Source: Oleispirillum naphthae (GTDB lineage Bacteria; Pseudomonadota; Alphaproteobacteria; Rhodospirillales; Rhodospirillaceae). Taken from it: DNA of 64,000 bases. The stretch covers positions 62,001 to 126,000 of the forward strand of contig JAQAZG010000007.1 of the NCBI GenBank assembly GCA_027864655.1, in the 5' to 3' direction. The position numbers were made by a program, and so were the translations under genes. The notes beneath the pieces were generated by a model that did not search any database, was not told the DNA's origin, and saw only the letters and a program-made list of their open reading frames with translations. Below are positions 24,514-34,386 of the stretch, in pieces (positions within the stretch are counted from its first letter, which is position 1; each line of letters starts with the position of its first letter).

Positions 24514-27473
24514 GGGGACTCCTTGGTCTCGGGGAGGGCCGCGGCCGGAGCCTCGACGATGAGGCCGAACGCGGCGGCGGTTTTTTCCGCCATGGTTTCC
24601 ATCTGCTGCTTCAGTCCGGAGAAATCAACCGCCCCGGTGGCGCGGCAGAGCACATCCCGCAGGCCGGAGGGCAGGTCGTCCTCGCCGAAGGTCTCCGCCA
24701 TGGTGAGGCGCAGGATCATCTGCACGGTATTCCAGAAGCGGCGCGCGGCGAGCAGGTCCTCGGCCGTCGCAGCGGGAATGAGGCCGCGCCTGCCTGCGAG
24801 GGCGAGCGCCGCGGCGGGGCCGCCATCGAGGATTTCCGGCATTTCGGCGGCATGGCGCAGTTGCAGGTACTGCACGATGAAGTCGATGTCGATGAGGCCG
24901 CCCTTGCGCTGCTTCGCCTCCCACGGTCCGGCGCCGGAGATCGACTTGCGCATGCGCGCGCGCATTTCCGCCACGTCGGCGAGCAGGCGGTCCGCATCGC
25001 GCGGCACGGTGAGGGTGGCGCGCACGATCGCCCCCACCCGCGCCCCCAGGGCCGCGTCTCCGGCCACCACGCGGGCGCGGGTCAGGGCCTGGCGCTCCCA
25101 GGTCCAGGCGGAGGCGGCGTGATAGGCGGAGAAGGACTCGAGGCTGGCGGCGAGCGGCCCGGCGTTGCCGCTGGGGCGCAGGCGCATGTCCACCTCGTAG
25201 AGGGTGCCCTCGCCGGTGGGCGCGGTGAGCGCGTTGACCAGGCGCTGCACCAGCCGCGCGTAATAGGCCGGGGTGGCGGCGGGGCGCGCGCCGTCGGAAG
25301 CGGCGTCGAACGGCGCATCGTAGATCAGGATGAGGTCGAGGTCCGAGGTCGGCGTCATCTCCCGCGAGCCGAGCCGCCCCATCGCCAGCACCGCGAGCGA
25401 ACCGCCCGCGATGCGTCCGTGGGCGCGGGCGAACTCCGCCTCCACCTCGGGCAGGAGGGCGCGCAGCACCGCCTCGGCGAGGTCGGAGAGGTGGCCGCCC
25501 GCGGCCTCCGCGTCGATCACGCCGCGCAGGGTCTGCACCCCGATCTGGAAGGCGCGGTCCTTGGCGAAGCGCCGCGCGACGTTGAGCACGTCCTCGTAGT
25601 CCACCGCCTGGGAAAAGCGCAGCGCCAGGTCCGAGGCGGCGGTGGCCACCGCCGCGGGCGGCTGGAAGAACTCCGGCGACATCAGGTTGTCGAGCAGGCT
25701 GGGGTTGCGGCTCAGCGCCTCGGCGAGCTTCGGCGCGTCGCCGAGGAGTTCGGCCAGCGCGTCGAGCAGCGGCGGGTGCGCGGCGAGCAGGGCGAAGAGC
25801 TGCGCCCCGGCGGGCAATTGCGCGAGGAAGTCGTCGAACCGGCGGAACGCCTCGTCCGGGCGGGAGGAGCGGCCGAGCGCAGTGAGGAGCGCGGGGGCGA
25901 GTTCGGTGAGGACTTCGCGGGCGCGGGTGGAGCGCGTGGCGCGGTAGCGGCCGAAGTGCCAGGCGCGCACGCTGGCGGCCACCGCCTCCGGCTGGGTGAA
26001 ACCGAGGCCGCGCAGGGTGGCCAGCGTGTCCGGGTCGTCCTCGGTGCCGGTGAACACCAGATTGCCGCCGTCGCCGGAAAGCTCCGGCGCATCGGCGAAC
26101 AGCGCCGAATAGTGCGCCTCGACGCGGGTGAGGTGCGCCAGCAGCGCCGCGGAGAAGTCCGCGACCGAGGCATGGCCGAGGAAGGTGGCGAGGTGGGCGA
26201 GCTTGTCCGGTTCCTTCGGCAGGGTCTGGGTCTGCGCGTCGTCGATCATCTGCAAACGATGCTCGACACGGCGCAGGAAGGCATAGGACTCCTTGAGGTC
26301 CGCCGCCGCGGCGGCGGCGACGTGGCCGAGTTCCACCAGCCGGTCGAGAGTTTCCAGGGTGACCGAGGAGCGCAGCTGCGGCTGCCGCCCGCCCCAGATC
26401 AACTGCTGCGTCTGGGCGAAGAACTCGATCTCGCGGATGCCGCCGCGCCCGAGCTTGACGTTGTGCCCGGCCACCGTCATATCGCGGCCGCCGGACTTCG
26501 CGGCGATCTGCCGCTTGATCGAGTGGATATCCTGGATCGCGTTGAAATCCAGCGACTTGCGCCAGACGTAGGGGCGCAGGATCTTGAGGAACTCCGCCCC
26601 CGCGGCAAGGTCGCCCGCCACCGCGCGCGCCTTGATCATCGCGGCGCGCTCCCAGTTCTGGCCGAAGCCCTCGTAATAGATTTCCGCCGCCAGGGTGGAC
26701 ATCGCCACCGGCGTCGAGCCGGGGTCGGGGCGCAGGCGCAGATCGGTGCGGAAGACGTAGCCCTCGGCGGTGCGCGTCTCCATCATCGCCACCATGTCGC
26801 GGGTGAGGCGGATGAACGCCTTGCGCGGATCGGCGATCCCCGCCGCCTCGGCCCTGGCCTCGTCGTAGAGGGCGATGAGGTCCACGTCGGAGGAATAGTT
26901 GAGCTCCCGCCCGCCGAGCTTGCCCATGGCGAGGAGGAAATACCCGGCGTCGGCCTCCGGCTCCGCCACGCCGGGGCGCAACGGCCGCAAAAGGTGCCGC
27001 AGGATCAGCTTGAGCGCGGTTTCCGCGACGCAGCTGATCATGCCGATCAAGGTGGTGAGCGGCAGCGCCTCCGCCACGTCGGCCATGGCGATGATCAGTG
27101 CGGCGCGCCGCTTGAAAATCCGCAGGGCACGCATCAAGTCGGTTCGGTCGGTTTCCCCGGCGCAGGCGGCTTCCACCGCCGCGCACTCCGCCGCGAAGGC
27201 GGCCTCCGGCCCGGTGCGCAGCGCCGCAAGCGCGGCGTCCGGCTCGGCGAGCAGAACGTGCGACAGATACGGGCTGCCGCCGAACAGCGCCGCGAGCAGG
27301 CGGCCGGCCGCGGCGTCCCCGGCGGCGGCGCGCATCAGGGCGGCGCGGGCGGCGGCGGCGTCGGCAAAAGAGTCCGCCAGCGCACGCCAACGTTCGAATC
27401 CGATCTCCGCGGCCGCGGCGGAAGCACTTTCCGGGATGACGCGGGCCTGAGAAGGAAATACAAAATCAGACAT
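24510..27473 (-). CDS. glnE: Bifunctional glutamine synthetase adenylyltransferase/deadenylase
   Basis: Adds and removes AMP on glutamine synthetase according to PII signals. The 987-residue length fits the two nucleotidyltransferase modules: an N-terminal one with GGRELNYSSDVDLIALYD and a C-terminal one with RLGSREMTPTSDLDLILIYD. Each shows the G-S/G-x-x-D-x-D catalytic pattern, so both deadenylation and adenylylation sites are intact. It ends overlapping bcp by 4 bp and is divergent from the AsmA-like gene. Confidence 0.97.
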   Translation of the reverse strand: MSDFVFPSQARVIPESASAAAAEIGFERWRALADSFADAAAARAALMRAAAGDAAAGRLLAALFGGSPYLSHVLLAEPDAALAALRTGPEAAFAAECAAVEAACAGETDRTDLMRALRIFKRRAALIIAMADVAEALPLTTLIGMISCVAETALKLILRHLLRPLRPGVAEPEADAGYFLLAMGKLGGRELNYSSDVDLIALYDEARAEAAGIADPRKAFIRLTRDMVAMMETRTAEGYVFRTDLRLRPDPGSTPVAMSTLAAEIYYEGFGQNWERAAMIKARAVAGDLAAGAEFLKILRPYVWRKSLDFNAIQDIHSIKRQIAAKSGGRDMTVAGHNVKLGRGGIREIEFFAQTQQLIWGGRQPQLRSSVTLETLDRLVELGHVAAAAAADLKESYAFLRRVEHRLQMIDDAQTQTLPKEPDKLAHLATFLGHASVADFSAALLAHLTRVEAHYSALFADAPELSGDGGNLVFTGTEDDPDTLATLRGLGFTQPEAVAASVRAWHFGRYRATRSTRAREVLTELAPALLTALGRSSRPDEAFRRFDDFLAQLPAGAQLFALLAAHPPLLDALAELLGDAPKLAEALSRNPSLLDNLMSPEFFQPPAAVATAASDLALRFSQAVDYEDVLNVARRFAKDRAFQIGVQTLRGVIDAEAAGGHLSDLAEAVLRALLPEVEAEFARAHGRIAGGSLAVLAMGRLGSREMTPTSDLDLILIYDAPFDAASDGARPAATPAYYARLVQRLVNALTAPTGEGTLYEVDMRLRPSGNAGPLAASLESFSAYHAASAWTWERQALTRARVVAGDAALGARVGAIVRATLTVPRDADRLLADVAEMRARMRKSISGAGPWEAKQRKGGLIDIDFIVQYLQLRHAAEMPEILDGGPAAALALAGRRGLIPAATAEDLLAARRFWNTVQMILRLTMAETFGEDDLPSGLRDVLCRATGAVDFSGLKQQMETMAEKTAAAFGLIVEAPAAALPETKESP

Positions 27474-27548
27474 AGGAAACTTCCGGCACGTCCCGGACAG
27501 GATTGACCCGGGGGTTGGACATCTGGCGAGGCGATCATTCTCCGTCGA

Positions 27549-30500
27549 GTGACATCATACGCGATCCGCGCGGCATTGGGAGCCGTGGCCTTCGCCCTGG
27601 CGTTCCCCCTGCTTCTCGGCGGCGTGCTGGTGTGGCAGGTGCGCCAGGGGCCGATCTCCATCGCCCACGTGCTGCCGCTGCTGGAAAGCCAGATCCAATC
27701 CCGCACCGGGGTTTCGGTGACCGCCAAGGACGCCTTCCTCGCCTGGGACGATGACCGCCACCGCCTGGTCATCCGGCTTTCCCGGGTGGCGGTCACCGGC
27801 CCCCCCGGCTCGGTGACGCATCTGCCGGTGGTGGACCTCGCCTATCGCCTGAGGGCGTTGGCGCGCGGCGCGGTTCTGCCCACCGCGGCGGTGGTCTACC
27901 GCCCACGCCTGGTGCTCACCCGCGATGCGCAGGGAGACCTCACCATCGGCGTCGGCACGGCGGCGGAAGCGCCCGCGGCGGGCTCCTCCCCTTCCTTCGA
28001 CCTGCGCGCGGCGCTGGCGCCCCTGATGGCGCCGGGCGACGAGCACATGGACTTCATCGCCATCGTCGAGGCCGAGGCCTCGGTGATCGACATTCCGCAC
28101 GGCCGCCACTACCGCATCCCGCGCCTCGACGCGAGCGTCGAGCGCACCCGCCACGGGCTGCTCGGCCGCGCCGAGTTCGCCACCCTGATCGGCGGCGCGA
28201 CATCGGCCTTCGCCGTGGTTTCCAGCTTCGACGAGGACACCGCGGAAGTGCGCGCCACCCTGACCTTCCAGGACGTGGTGCCGAGCCTGTTCGCCGCCGA
28301 GTTCGCCTCTCTCGCCGCGGTCAAGGGCGTGGCGCTGCCGCTCTCCGGACAGCTTTCGGCGCGCCTCACCCCCAAGGACGCAACCCGCATCGGCCTCGCC
28401 GACCTCACCCGCGCCGAGGTGAGCGGCCAGATTCTCGGCGGCAACGGCGTGGTGCTGGCGCCCGATCCCCTGGGCATGGCGTTTCCGGTCAAGGCGTTCC
28501 GCCTCAAGGGGGAATACGACGGCCGCACCGGGCATGCCGGCCTCGAGACCCTGCACCTGGAACTGGAGGACGCGGCGGTTTCCGCCTCCGGCGCCGCCGC
28601 CTGGCCGGTGGCGGGGGCCGACGGCGAAATCGCGATCTCGGCCACGGCGCACCTCACCGACACCGCGCTCAACGCCCTGGAACGCTATTGGCCGCCCGGC
28701 ATCGCGCCGCCGCCGCGCAGCTGGCTGATCGAGAATCTCAGGGACGGCCGCGTCGAGGAGGCGCGCTTCGCCGCCGAGATCAAGGGCCGCGACCTCGCCT
28801 CCCTGGACGTGACGAGCTTCTCCGGCGAGGCGCGCGTGAAGGACGCCTCGGTGCACTTCCTGCGGCCGATGCCGCCGATCGTCGGCGCGGGCGGGCGCAT
28901 CACCTTCGGCCTCAAGGAGATCGACGTCTACCCGGACGGCGGCCACCTCGGCAATCTGGTGGTCGCCCCGGGCGGCCATGTGCGCTTCAGCGGCCTGGAC
29001 GCGGAGATGCAGTACGCCGACATCGAGGCCGACATCACCGGCCCGGCGCGCGAGGCGCTGGAACTGATCGACCACGAGCCGCTGCGCCTGCTGAAGTCCA
29101 TGGGCACGGTGGACCCCAAGGCGATCTCCGGCACCGGCGCGACCCGCCTGACCATGAGCTTCCCGCTCTTGCTCGACCTGCGCATCAAGGACATGGCGGT
29201 CGCCGCCAAGTCGCAGCTTTCCGGCGTGGCGATCAAGAACGTCATCCCCGGCCGCTCGCTGACCGAGGGCGAACTTTCCCTCGCCGTGGACCTGGACGGC
29301 ATGGAGGTTTCCGGCGACGGCAAGGTCAACGGCGTGCCGCTGCGCCTGGGCTGGGAGGAGCGCTTCTCCGGCCCCGGCACGCGCACCCGCTACACCCTTT
29401 CCGGCTCCATCGACGATGCGGGGCGCGCCGCCCTCGGCCTCGACTTCATCCCCTTCGCCGCGCCCTACCTGCGCGGTCCGGTGGTGGGCGACGCGGTGGC
29501 CGGGGTGGACTCCAAGGGGCGGATGAGCCTGGGCGTGCAGATGGACCTTTCCGGCGCGGCGATGGAAATTCCCGGCATGGGCTGGCGCAAGCTACAGGGC
29601 GGCAGCGCCTCGGGCACCGCGTCGATCCGCTTCGACCGCGGACGCCTGGTGGACGTGCCGCAGTTCCGCGTGCAGGCGGGCGACACCTTCGAGACCTCGG
29701 GCAGCGCCCAGGCCGACGCCAAGGGGCGGGTCGATCTGGTCACCCTGCGCGACATCCGCGTCGGCCGCAGCGTGCTGGAAGGCAGCCTCGCCTTCGCGCC
29801 GGACGACAGCGTGGACGCCACCTTCCGCGGCGCCACCCTCGACCTGCAACCCCTGGTCGGCGAGGGCGGCTGGAAGGCCTTCGTGGACGACGACGACGAC
29901 GAACCCGAGGGGCCGGTCGCGCCCGCGGTGGTGCACCTGGATGTGGCGCGCGTCTGGGTGTCGGAGGAAGGCCAGATGGACGGGGTGAAGGGCACCCTGC
30001 ACCGCACCACCGACGCCAAGTGGACGGGCGGCATCACCGGCGCCGTGGACGGCGGCAGGAAGACCGACATCGCGGTGCGGCGCGAGACCGCCTCGCGCCG
30101 GGTCACGGTGGTCTCCGAGGATGCGGGCGCGCTGCTCTCCGCCTTCGACTTCACCGATTCGATCAAGGGCGGCAAGCTCATCCTGGAGGCGGCGGTGCCC
30201 GACAAGGGCCCGATTTCCGGGCGCGGCCACATCGACGCCTTCACCGTGGTCGAAACGCCGGTGCTGGCGCAGCTGATTTCGGTGGCCTCGCTCACCGGCA
30301 TCGCCGACCTGGTGAACAACAAGGGGGTGAGCTTCTGGTATCTGGAAGCGCCGTTCTCGCTGGACCACGGCGTCGCCACGCTCGCCGATTTCCGCGCCGC
30401 CGGCTCCTCCTTCGGCATCACCGCCAACGGCACGGTCAACACCGACAGCCGCGACGTCGCCCTCAAGGGCACGATCATCCCGGTCAACGTGCTCAACCGC

Positions 30501-30719
30501 CTGATCACCGACATCCCGCTGATCGGCCCGATCCTCGGCGGCAAGGACGGCGGCCTGTTCGCCATGAACTACACGATCAAGGGCACCCTGGACGAGCCGG
30601 ACGTCTCGGTCAACCCGCTCTCCGCCCTGGTGCCGGGCGGCGTGCGCTCGCTGTTCTACCCCGAAGGCAAAAAGCCGGAAACGCCCCCCGCGCCCCCGGC
30701 TCCGGCCCCGAAGCAATAG
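27549..30719 (+). CDS. Large AsmA/YhdP-like envelope protein
   Basis: 1056-residue protein with one N-terminal membrane helix (AVAFALAFPLLLGGVLVW) and a long beta-rich periplasmic part. Repeated short strands and the C-terminal ISVASLTGIADLVNNKGVSF and GTIIPVNVLNRLITDIPLIG blocks are typical of the DUF3971/AsmA-like_C family, whose members (YhdP, TamB relatives) are thought to carry phospholipids to the outer membrane. A GTG at 27549 is the start. It ends 4 bp from the convergent prfB stop. Confidence 0.83.
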   Translation: MTSYAIRAALGAVAFALAFPLLLGGVLVWQVRQGPISIAHVLPLLESQIQSRTGVSVTAKDAFLAWDDDRHRLVIRLSRVAVTGPPGSVTHLPVVDLAYRLRALARGAVLPTAAVVYRPRLVLTRDAQGDLTIGVGTAAEAPAAGSSPSFDLRAALAPLMAPGDEHMDFIAIVEAEASVIDIPHGRHYRIPRLDASVERTRHGLLGRAEFATLIGGATSAFAVVSSFDEDTAEVRATLTFQDVVPSLFAAEFASLAAVKGVALPLSGQLSARLTPKDATRIGLADLTRAEVSGQILGGNGVVLAPDPLGMAFPVKAFRLKGEYDGRTGHAGLETLHLELEDAAVSASGAAAWPVAGADGEIAISATAHLTDTALNALERYWPPGIAPPPRSWLIENLRDGRVEEARFAAEIKGRDLASLDVTSFSGEARVKDASVHFLRPMPPIVGAGGRITFGLKEIDVYPDGGHLGNLVVAPGGHVRFSGLDAEMQYADIEADITGPAREALELIDHEPLRLLKSMGTVDPKAISGTGATRLTMSFPLLLDLRIKDMAVAAKSQLSGVAIKNVIPGRSLTEGELSLAVDLDGMEVSGDGKVNGVPLRLGWEERFSGPGTRTRYTLSGSIDDAGRAALGLDFIPFAAPYLRGPVVGDAVAGVDSKGRMSLGVQMDLSGAAMEIPGMGWRKLQGGSASGTASIRFDRGRLVDVPQFRVQAGDTFETSGSAQADAKGRVDLVTLRDIRVGRSVLEGSLAFAPDDSVDATFRGATLDLQPLVGEGGWKAFVDDDDDEPEGPVAPAVVHLDVARVWVSEEGQMDGVKGTLHRTTDAKWTGGITGAVDGGRKTDIAVRRETASRRVTVVSEDAGALLSAFDFTDSIKGGKLILEAAVPDKGPISGRGHIDAFTVVETPVLAQLISVASLTGIADLVNNKGVSFWYLEAPFSLDHGVATLADFRAAGSSFGITANGTVNTDSRDVALKGTIIPVNVLNRLITDIPLIGPILGGKDGGLFAMNYTIKGTLDEPDVSVNPLSALVPGGVRSLFYPEGKKPETPPAPPAPAPKQ

Positions 30720-30723
30720 CGGC

Positions 30724-31846
30724 CTACGCCTGCGCTCCGTCCTCCGCCCCGGCGATGCGGGCGGCGAGGGAGGCGGCCATGAAGCGGTCGAGATCGCCGT
30801 CCAGCACCCCCTGCACGTCGGAGGTTTCCACCTCGGTGCGCAGGTCCTTGACCATCTGGTAGGGCTGCAGCACATAGGAGCGGATCTGGTGGCCCCAGCC
30901 GATATCGGTCTTGGCGGCTTCCAGGGCGTTGGCCTTCTCCTCGCGGATCTGCAACTCGCGCTCGTAGAGGCGGGCCTTCAGCATGTCCCAGCAGCGTGCC
31001 CGGTTCTGGTGCTGCGAACGCTCCATCTGGCACTGCACGACGATGCCGGTGGGGTTGTGGGTGATGCGCACCGCGGAATCGGTCTTGTTGATGTGCTGGC
31101 CGCCCGCGCCGGAGGCGCGGTAGGTGTCGATGCGGCAGTCCTTTTCCTCGACCACGATGTCGATGGTGTCGTCGATCACCGGGTAGACCCAGACCGAGGA
31201 AAAGCTGGTGTGCCGCCGCGCCGCGGAATCGAACGGCGAGATGCGCACCAGGCGGTGCACGCCGCTTTCCGTCTTCATCCAGCCGTAGGCCCCGGCCCCG
31301 GTGAAGCGCAGGGTGACGGACTTGATGCCTGCCTCTTCGCCTTCGCTCTCTTCCAGGTATTCCACCTTGAAGCCGCGGCGTTCCGCCCAGCGCATGTACA
31401 TGCGGGTGAGAATCTGCGCCCAGTCCTGCGCCTCGGTGCCGCCCGCGCCGGCGTGGATTTCCACATAGGCGTCGTTGCCGTCCGCCTCGCCGGAGAGCAG
31501 GGTTTCGAGCTTCAGGCGCTGCGCCTCGGCGCGCAGGGCTTCCAGCGCCGCCTCGGCGTCGGCGACGATCTCGGCGTCGCCCTCGGCGTCGCCCATCTCG
31601 ATCAGCTCCAGGCTGTCGGCAAGCTCCGTCTCCAGACGCCGGTAGCCGGAGATCGCGGCCTCCAGCTTGGTGCGCTCGCGCATCAGCGACTGCGCGCGCG
31701 CCGCGTCGTTCCAGAGGTTGGGGTCCTCGGAAAGGGCGTTCAGTTCGTCGAGGCGGCGGGTGGCCTCATCCCAGTCAAAGATGCCTCCTCAGCAGGGCCA
31801 TCGCCTGCTGGATCTCCTGGGCCACGGACTCGATTTCGGCGCGCAT
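30724..31846 (-). CDS. prfB: Peptide chain release factor 2 (programmed +1 frameshift)
   Basis: Terminates translation at UGA and UAA. The gene is in two frames: codons 1-23 from the ATG at 31846 ([16 protein letters not shown]...), an in-frame TGA, then a +1 shift into [16 protein letters not shown] and on to the stop at 30724, about 373 residues in all. The main frame holds the stop-recognition loop [14 protein letters not shown] and the catalytic GGQ loop [17 protein letters not shown] start at 31683 would lose the conserved N-terminus. It follows mrcA by 36 bp. Confidence 0.97.
31775..31789 (-). promoter_or_regulatory. prfB recoding signal
   Basis: On the minus strand: AGGAGG CAT CTT TGA C. 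This has the internal Shine-Dalgarno, 3-nt spacer, CTT slippery codon and poor-context UGA in the spacing of the classical prfB autoregulatory frameshift (AGGGGG TAT CTT TGA C in E. coli). Confidence 0.95.
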
Positions 31847-31882
31847 CTGACCTCGCGTTGCGTCTTGAGAAAGGCGGCGACT

Positions 31883-34288
31883 TTAATAGAGACCGCCGGC
31901 TTTGGGAACCCCCGCATCCACCGGCGCTTCCTCCACCGGCGCGCCGGAACCGGTGACGGTGCGCGCCGAGCCGGGGGTCTCGCCGGGGCGGAAGGCCTCG
32001 AAGATCACGCTCCTGTCGCCGGACTCGGCGCGCAGGCCGGTGTCGTGGTTGATCCGGATGAGGCGCACCCCGGGCGGAATGCGGAACGGCGTGCCCGGCT
32101 TGTCCTTGAGCGCCTCCTCCATGAAGTCCTTGAAGATCGGCGCAGCCACCGAGCTGCCGGTCTCGTGCTTGCCCAGGCTCTTCGGCTCGTCGAAGCCGAC
32201 GAACACGCCGACCGCGAGGTCGGGGGAGAAGCCGACGAACCAGGTATCCAGGCTGTCGTTGGAGGTGCCGGTCTTCCCCGCGAGAGGCTTGCCGATGGTG
32301 GAGATGCGCCGCCCGGTGCCGCGCTCCACCACGCCCTCGAGAATATGCACGACCTGATAGGCGGAGATCGGGTCGGCGATCTGCGGCCGGGTGTCGGGCA
32401 GTTCGGGTGCCGCCCCGCCGGTCCAGAAGATGCCGTTGCAGCCGTCGCAGGCGCGGGTGTCGTGGCGGTAGATGGTCTTGCCGTCGCGGTCCTGGATGCG
32501 GTCGATCAGGGTGGGGGTGATGCGCTTGCCGCCGTTGACCAGCATGGCGTAGGCGGTGGTGAGTTGCAGCACCGTGGTCTCGCCCGCGCCGAGCGCCATG
32601 GAGAGCACCGGCAGCATGCGGTCGGCGATGCCGAAGCGGCGCGCCGTGGCCACCACCTTGTCCATCCCCACCGCCTCGGCAAGACGCACCGTCATCAGGT
32701 TGCGGGACTTCTCGACGCCGATGCGCAGCGTCGTCGGACCGTAGAATTCGCCGCCGTAGTTCTGCGGCTTCCACTTCGCCTGGCCCGGCACCTCGAGCAC
32801 GAAGGGCGCGTCGAGGATGAGATCGGTGGGCTTGAAGCCGTTTTCCAGCGCGGTGAGGTAGACGAACGGTTTGAACGCCGAGCCGGGCTGCCGCATCGCC
32901 TGGGTGGCGCGGTTGAATTCCGAACGGTCATGCGAGAAGCCGCCGACCATGGCGAGCACGCGGCCGGTGTGCGGGTCCATCGCCACCAGCGCGCCGTCCT
33001 GTGCCGGAATCTGCCTGAGCGCGTATTCCCCGTCCTTGTCCGTCGGCTCCACGGCGATGATGTCGCCGGGCTTGACCACGTCGGCGGGGCTTTTCGGCGC
33101 GGCGCCCACCTCCTGCTCCGGCAGGTGGCGGCGCGCCCACTTCATGTGTTCGAAGGGCACGGCCCCGCGCCGCCCGCCGACGAAACCGACGGTCGCGCCC
33201 TGGCCGGATACCGCGAGAACCACCGCGCGCTGCCAGGTGTCGCGCAGGCCCTTGGGCAGGTCCGCATCGCGCAGGCGGATGCCCCAGCTCTGGTCCAGTT
33301 CGACATGGCCGAGGGGGCCGCGCCAGCCATGGCGGCGGTCATAGGCGATCAGGCCGTCGCGCAGCACGCGGGTGGCGATCGCCTGGAAGTGCGGCTCCAG
33401 CGTGGTGCGCACCGCGAGGCCGCCCTTGTAGAGCGCCTTCTCGCCGTAGCGGGCGACGAGTTCGCGCCGCACGTCCTCGGAGAAGTACTTCCCCTGGTCG
33501 AGGAATTCCGTCTCGCCGCGGTTCTTGACGAAAAGCGGCGTAGCAAGCGCGGCGACCGCCTCGGCGGCGGTGATGCGGCCGTCCTCGCGCATCCGCCCGA
33601 TCACCCAGTTGCGGCGCGACATCGCCGCCTCGGGATAGCGTTGCGGATTGTAGTTGTTGGGGGCCTTGGGCAGGGCGGCGAGGAAGGCCACTTCGTCCAC
33701 CGAGAGCTCGTCCAGCGACTTGTCGAAGTAGGCCATCGCCGCGGCGGCGACGCCGTAGGCGCCGCGCCCGAGGTAGATCTCGTTGAGGTAGAGTTCGAGG
33801 ATGTGGTCCTTGCCGAACGCCTGCTCGATGCGCAGGGCGAGGATCGCCTCCTTGATCTTGCGCGACAGGGAGACCTCGTTGGAGAGCAGAAAGTTCTTCG
33901 CCACCTGCTGGGTGATCGTCGAGGCGCCCACCGGGCGGCGGCCGCTGCCCGCCTGCTTGAGGTTGGTCAGCGCGGCGCGCACCACGCCCATCACGTCCAC
34001 CCCGGCATGCTCGAAGAAGCGCTGGTCCTCGGCGGAGATGAAGGCGTCCACCACCACCTTGGGGATTGCCGAGTAAGGCACGAAGACGCGCTTTTCGATG
34101 GCGTATTCGGTGACCAGGCGGCCATTGCCCGCGTAGATGCGGGTCATCACGTCGGGGGAATAGTTGGCGAGCTGGCGGAAATCCGGCAGGCCGCGGCCAT
34201 AGTGCCAGAACACGTAGACGCCGCCGCCGACGCCGGCAAGCGCGATGAGGACCAGAAAACTGACCACGAAGGTCAGGACACGCATCAT
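31883..34288 (-). CDS. mrcA: Penicillin-binding protein 1A (bifunctional peptidoglycan synthase)
   Basis: Polymerises glycan strands and cross-links peptides. 801 residues with an N-terminal membrane anchor (FVVSFLVLIALAGVGGGVYVF). The GT51 domain shows SAEDQRFFEHAGVD, STITQQVAKNFLL and ELYLNEIYLGRGAYGVAA. The transpeptidase domain has SxxK in PGSAFKPF, SRN and KTGT. It lies between amiC (98 bp upstream) and prfB, an order common in alphaproteobacteria. Confidence 0.97.
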   Translation of the reverse strand: MMRVLTFVVSFLVLIALAGVGGGVYVFWHYGRGLPDFRQLANYSPDVMTRIYAGNGRLVTEYAIEKRVFVPYSAIPKVVVDAFISAEDQRFFEHAGVDVMGVVRAALTNLKQAGSGRRPVGASTITQQVAKNFLLSNEVSLSRKIKEAILALRIEQAFGKDHILELYLNEIYLGRGAYGVAAAAMAYFDKSLDELSVDEVAFLAALPKAPNNYNPQRYPEAAMSRRNWVIGRMREDGRITAAEAVAALATPLFVKNRGETEFLDQGKYFSEDVRRELVARYGEKALYKGGLAVRTTLEPHFQAIATRVLRDGLIAYDRRHGWRGPLGHVELDQSWGIRLRDADLPKGLRDTWQRAVVLAVSGQGATVGFVGGRRGAVPFEHMKWARRHLPEQEVGAAPKSPADVVKPGDIIAVEPTDKDGEYALRQIPAQDGALVAMDPHTGRVLAMVGGFSHDRSEFNRATQAMRQPGSAFKPFVYLTALENGFKPTDLILDAPFVLEVPGQAKWKPQNYGGEFYGPTTLRIGVEKSRNLMTVRLAEAVGMDKVVATARRFGIADRMLPVLSMALGAGETTVLQLTTAYAMLVNGGKRITPTLIDRIQDRDGKTIYRHDTRACDGCNGIFWTGGAAPELPDTRPQIADPISAYQVVHILEGVVERGTGRRISTIGKPLAGKTGTSNDSLDTWFVGFSPDLAVGVFVGFDEPKSLGKHETGSSVAAPIFKDFMEEALKDKPGTPFRIPPGVRLIRINHDTGLRAESGDRSVIFEAFRPGETPGSARTVTGSGAPVEEAPVDAGVPKAGGLY

Positions 34289-34386
34289 GGCTGGACTTCC
34301 CCAAAAAGCGCAAACCCGCCGGATGGCGGGACGCCCCCATCACATACGCGATTTCCCCGGAAAACGCCACCCCCGCCCGGAGGGTC

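Noticed and set aside
30724-31683. Calling prfB from the ATG at 31683
   Set aside because: Conserved N-terminal sequence continues upstream through a canonical frameshift site to 31846.
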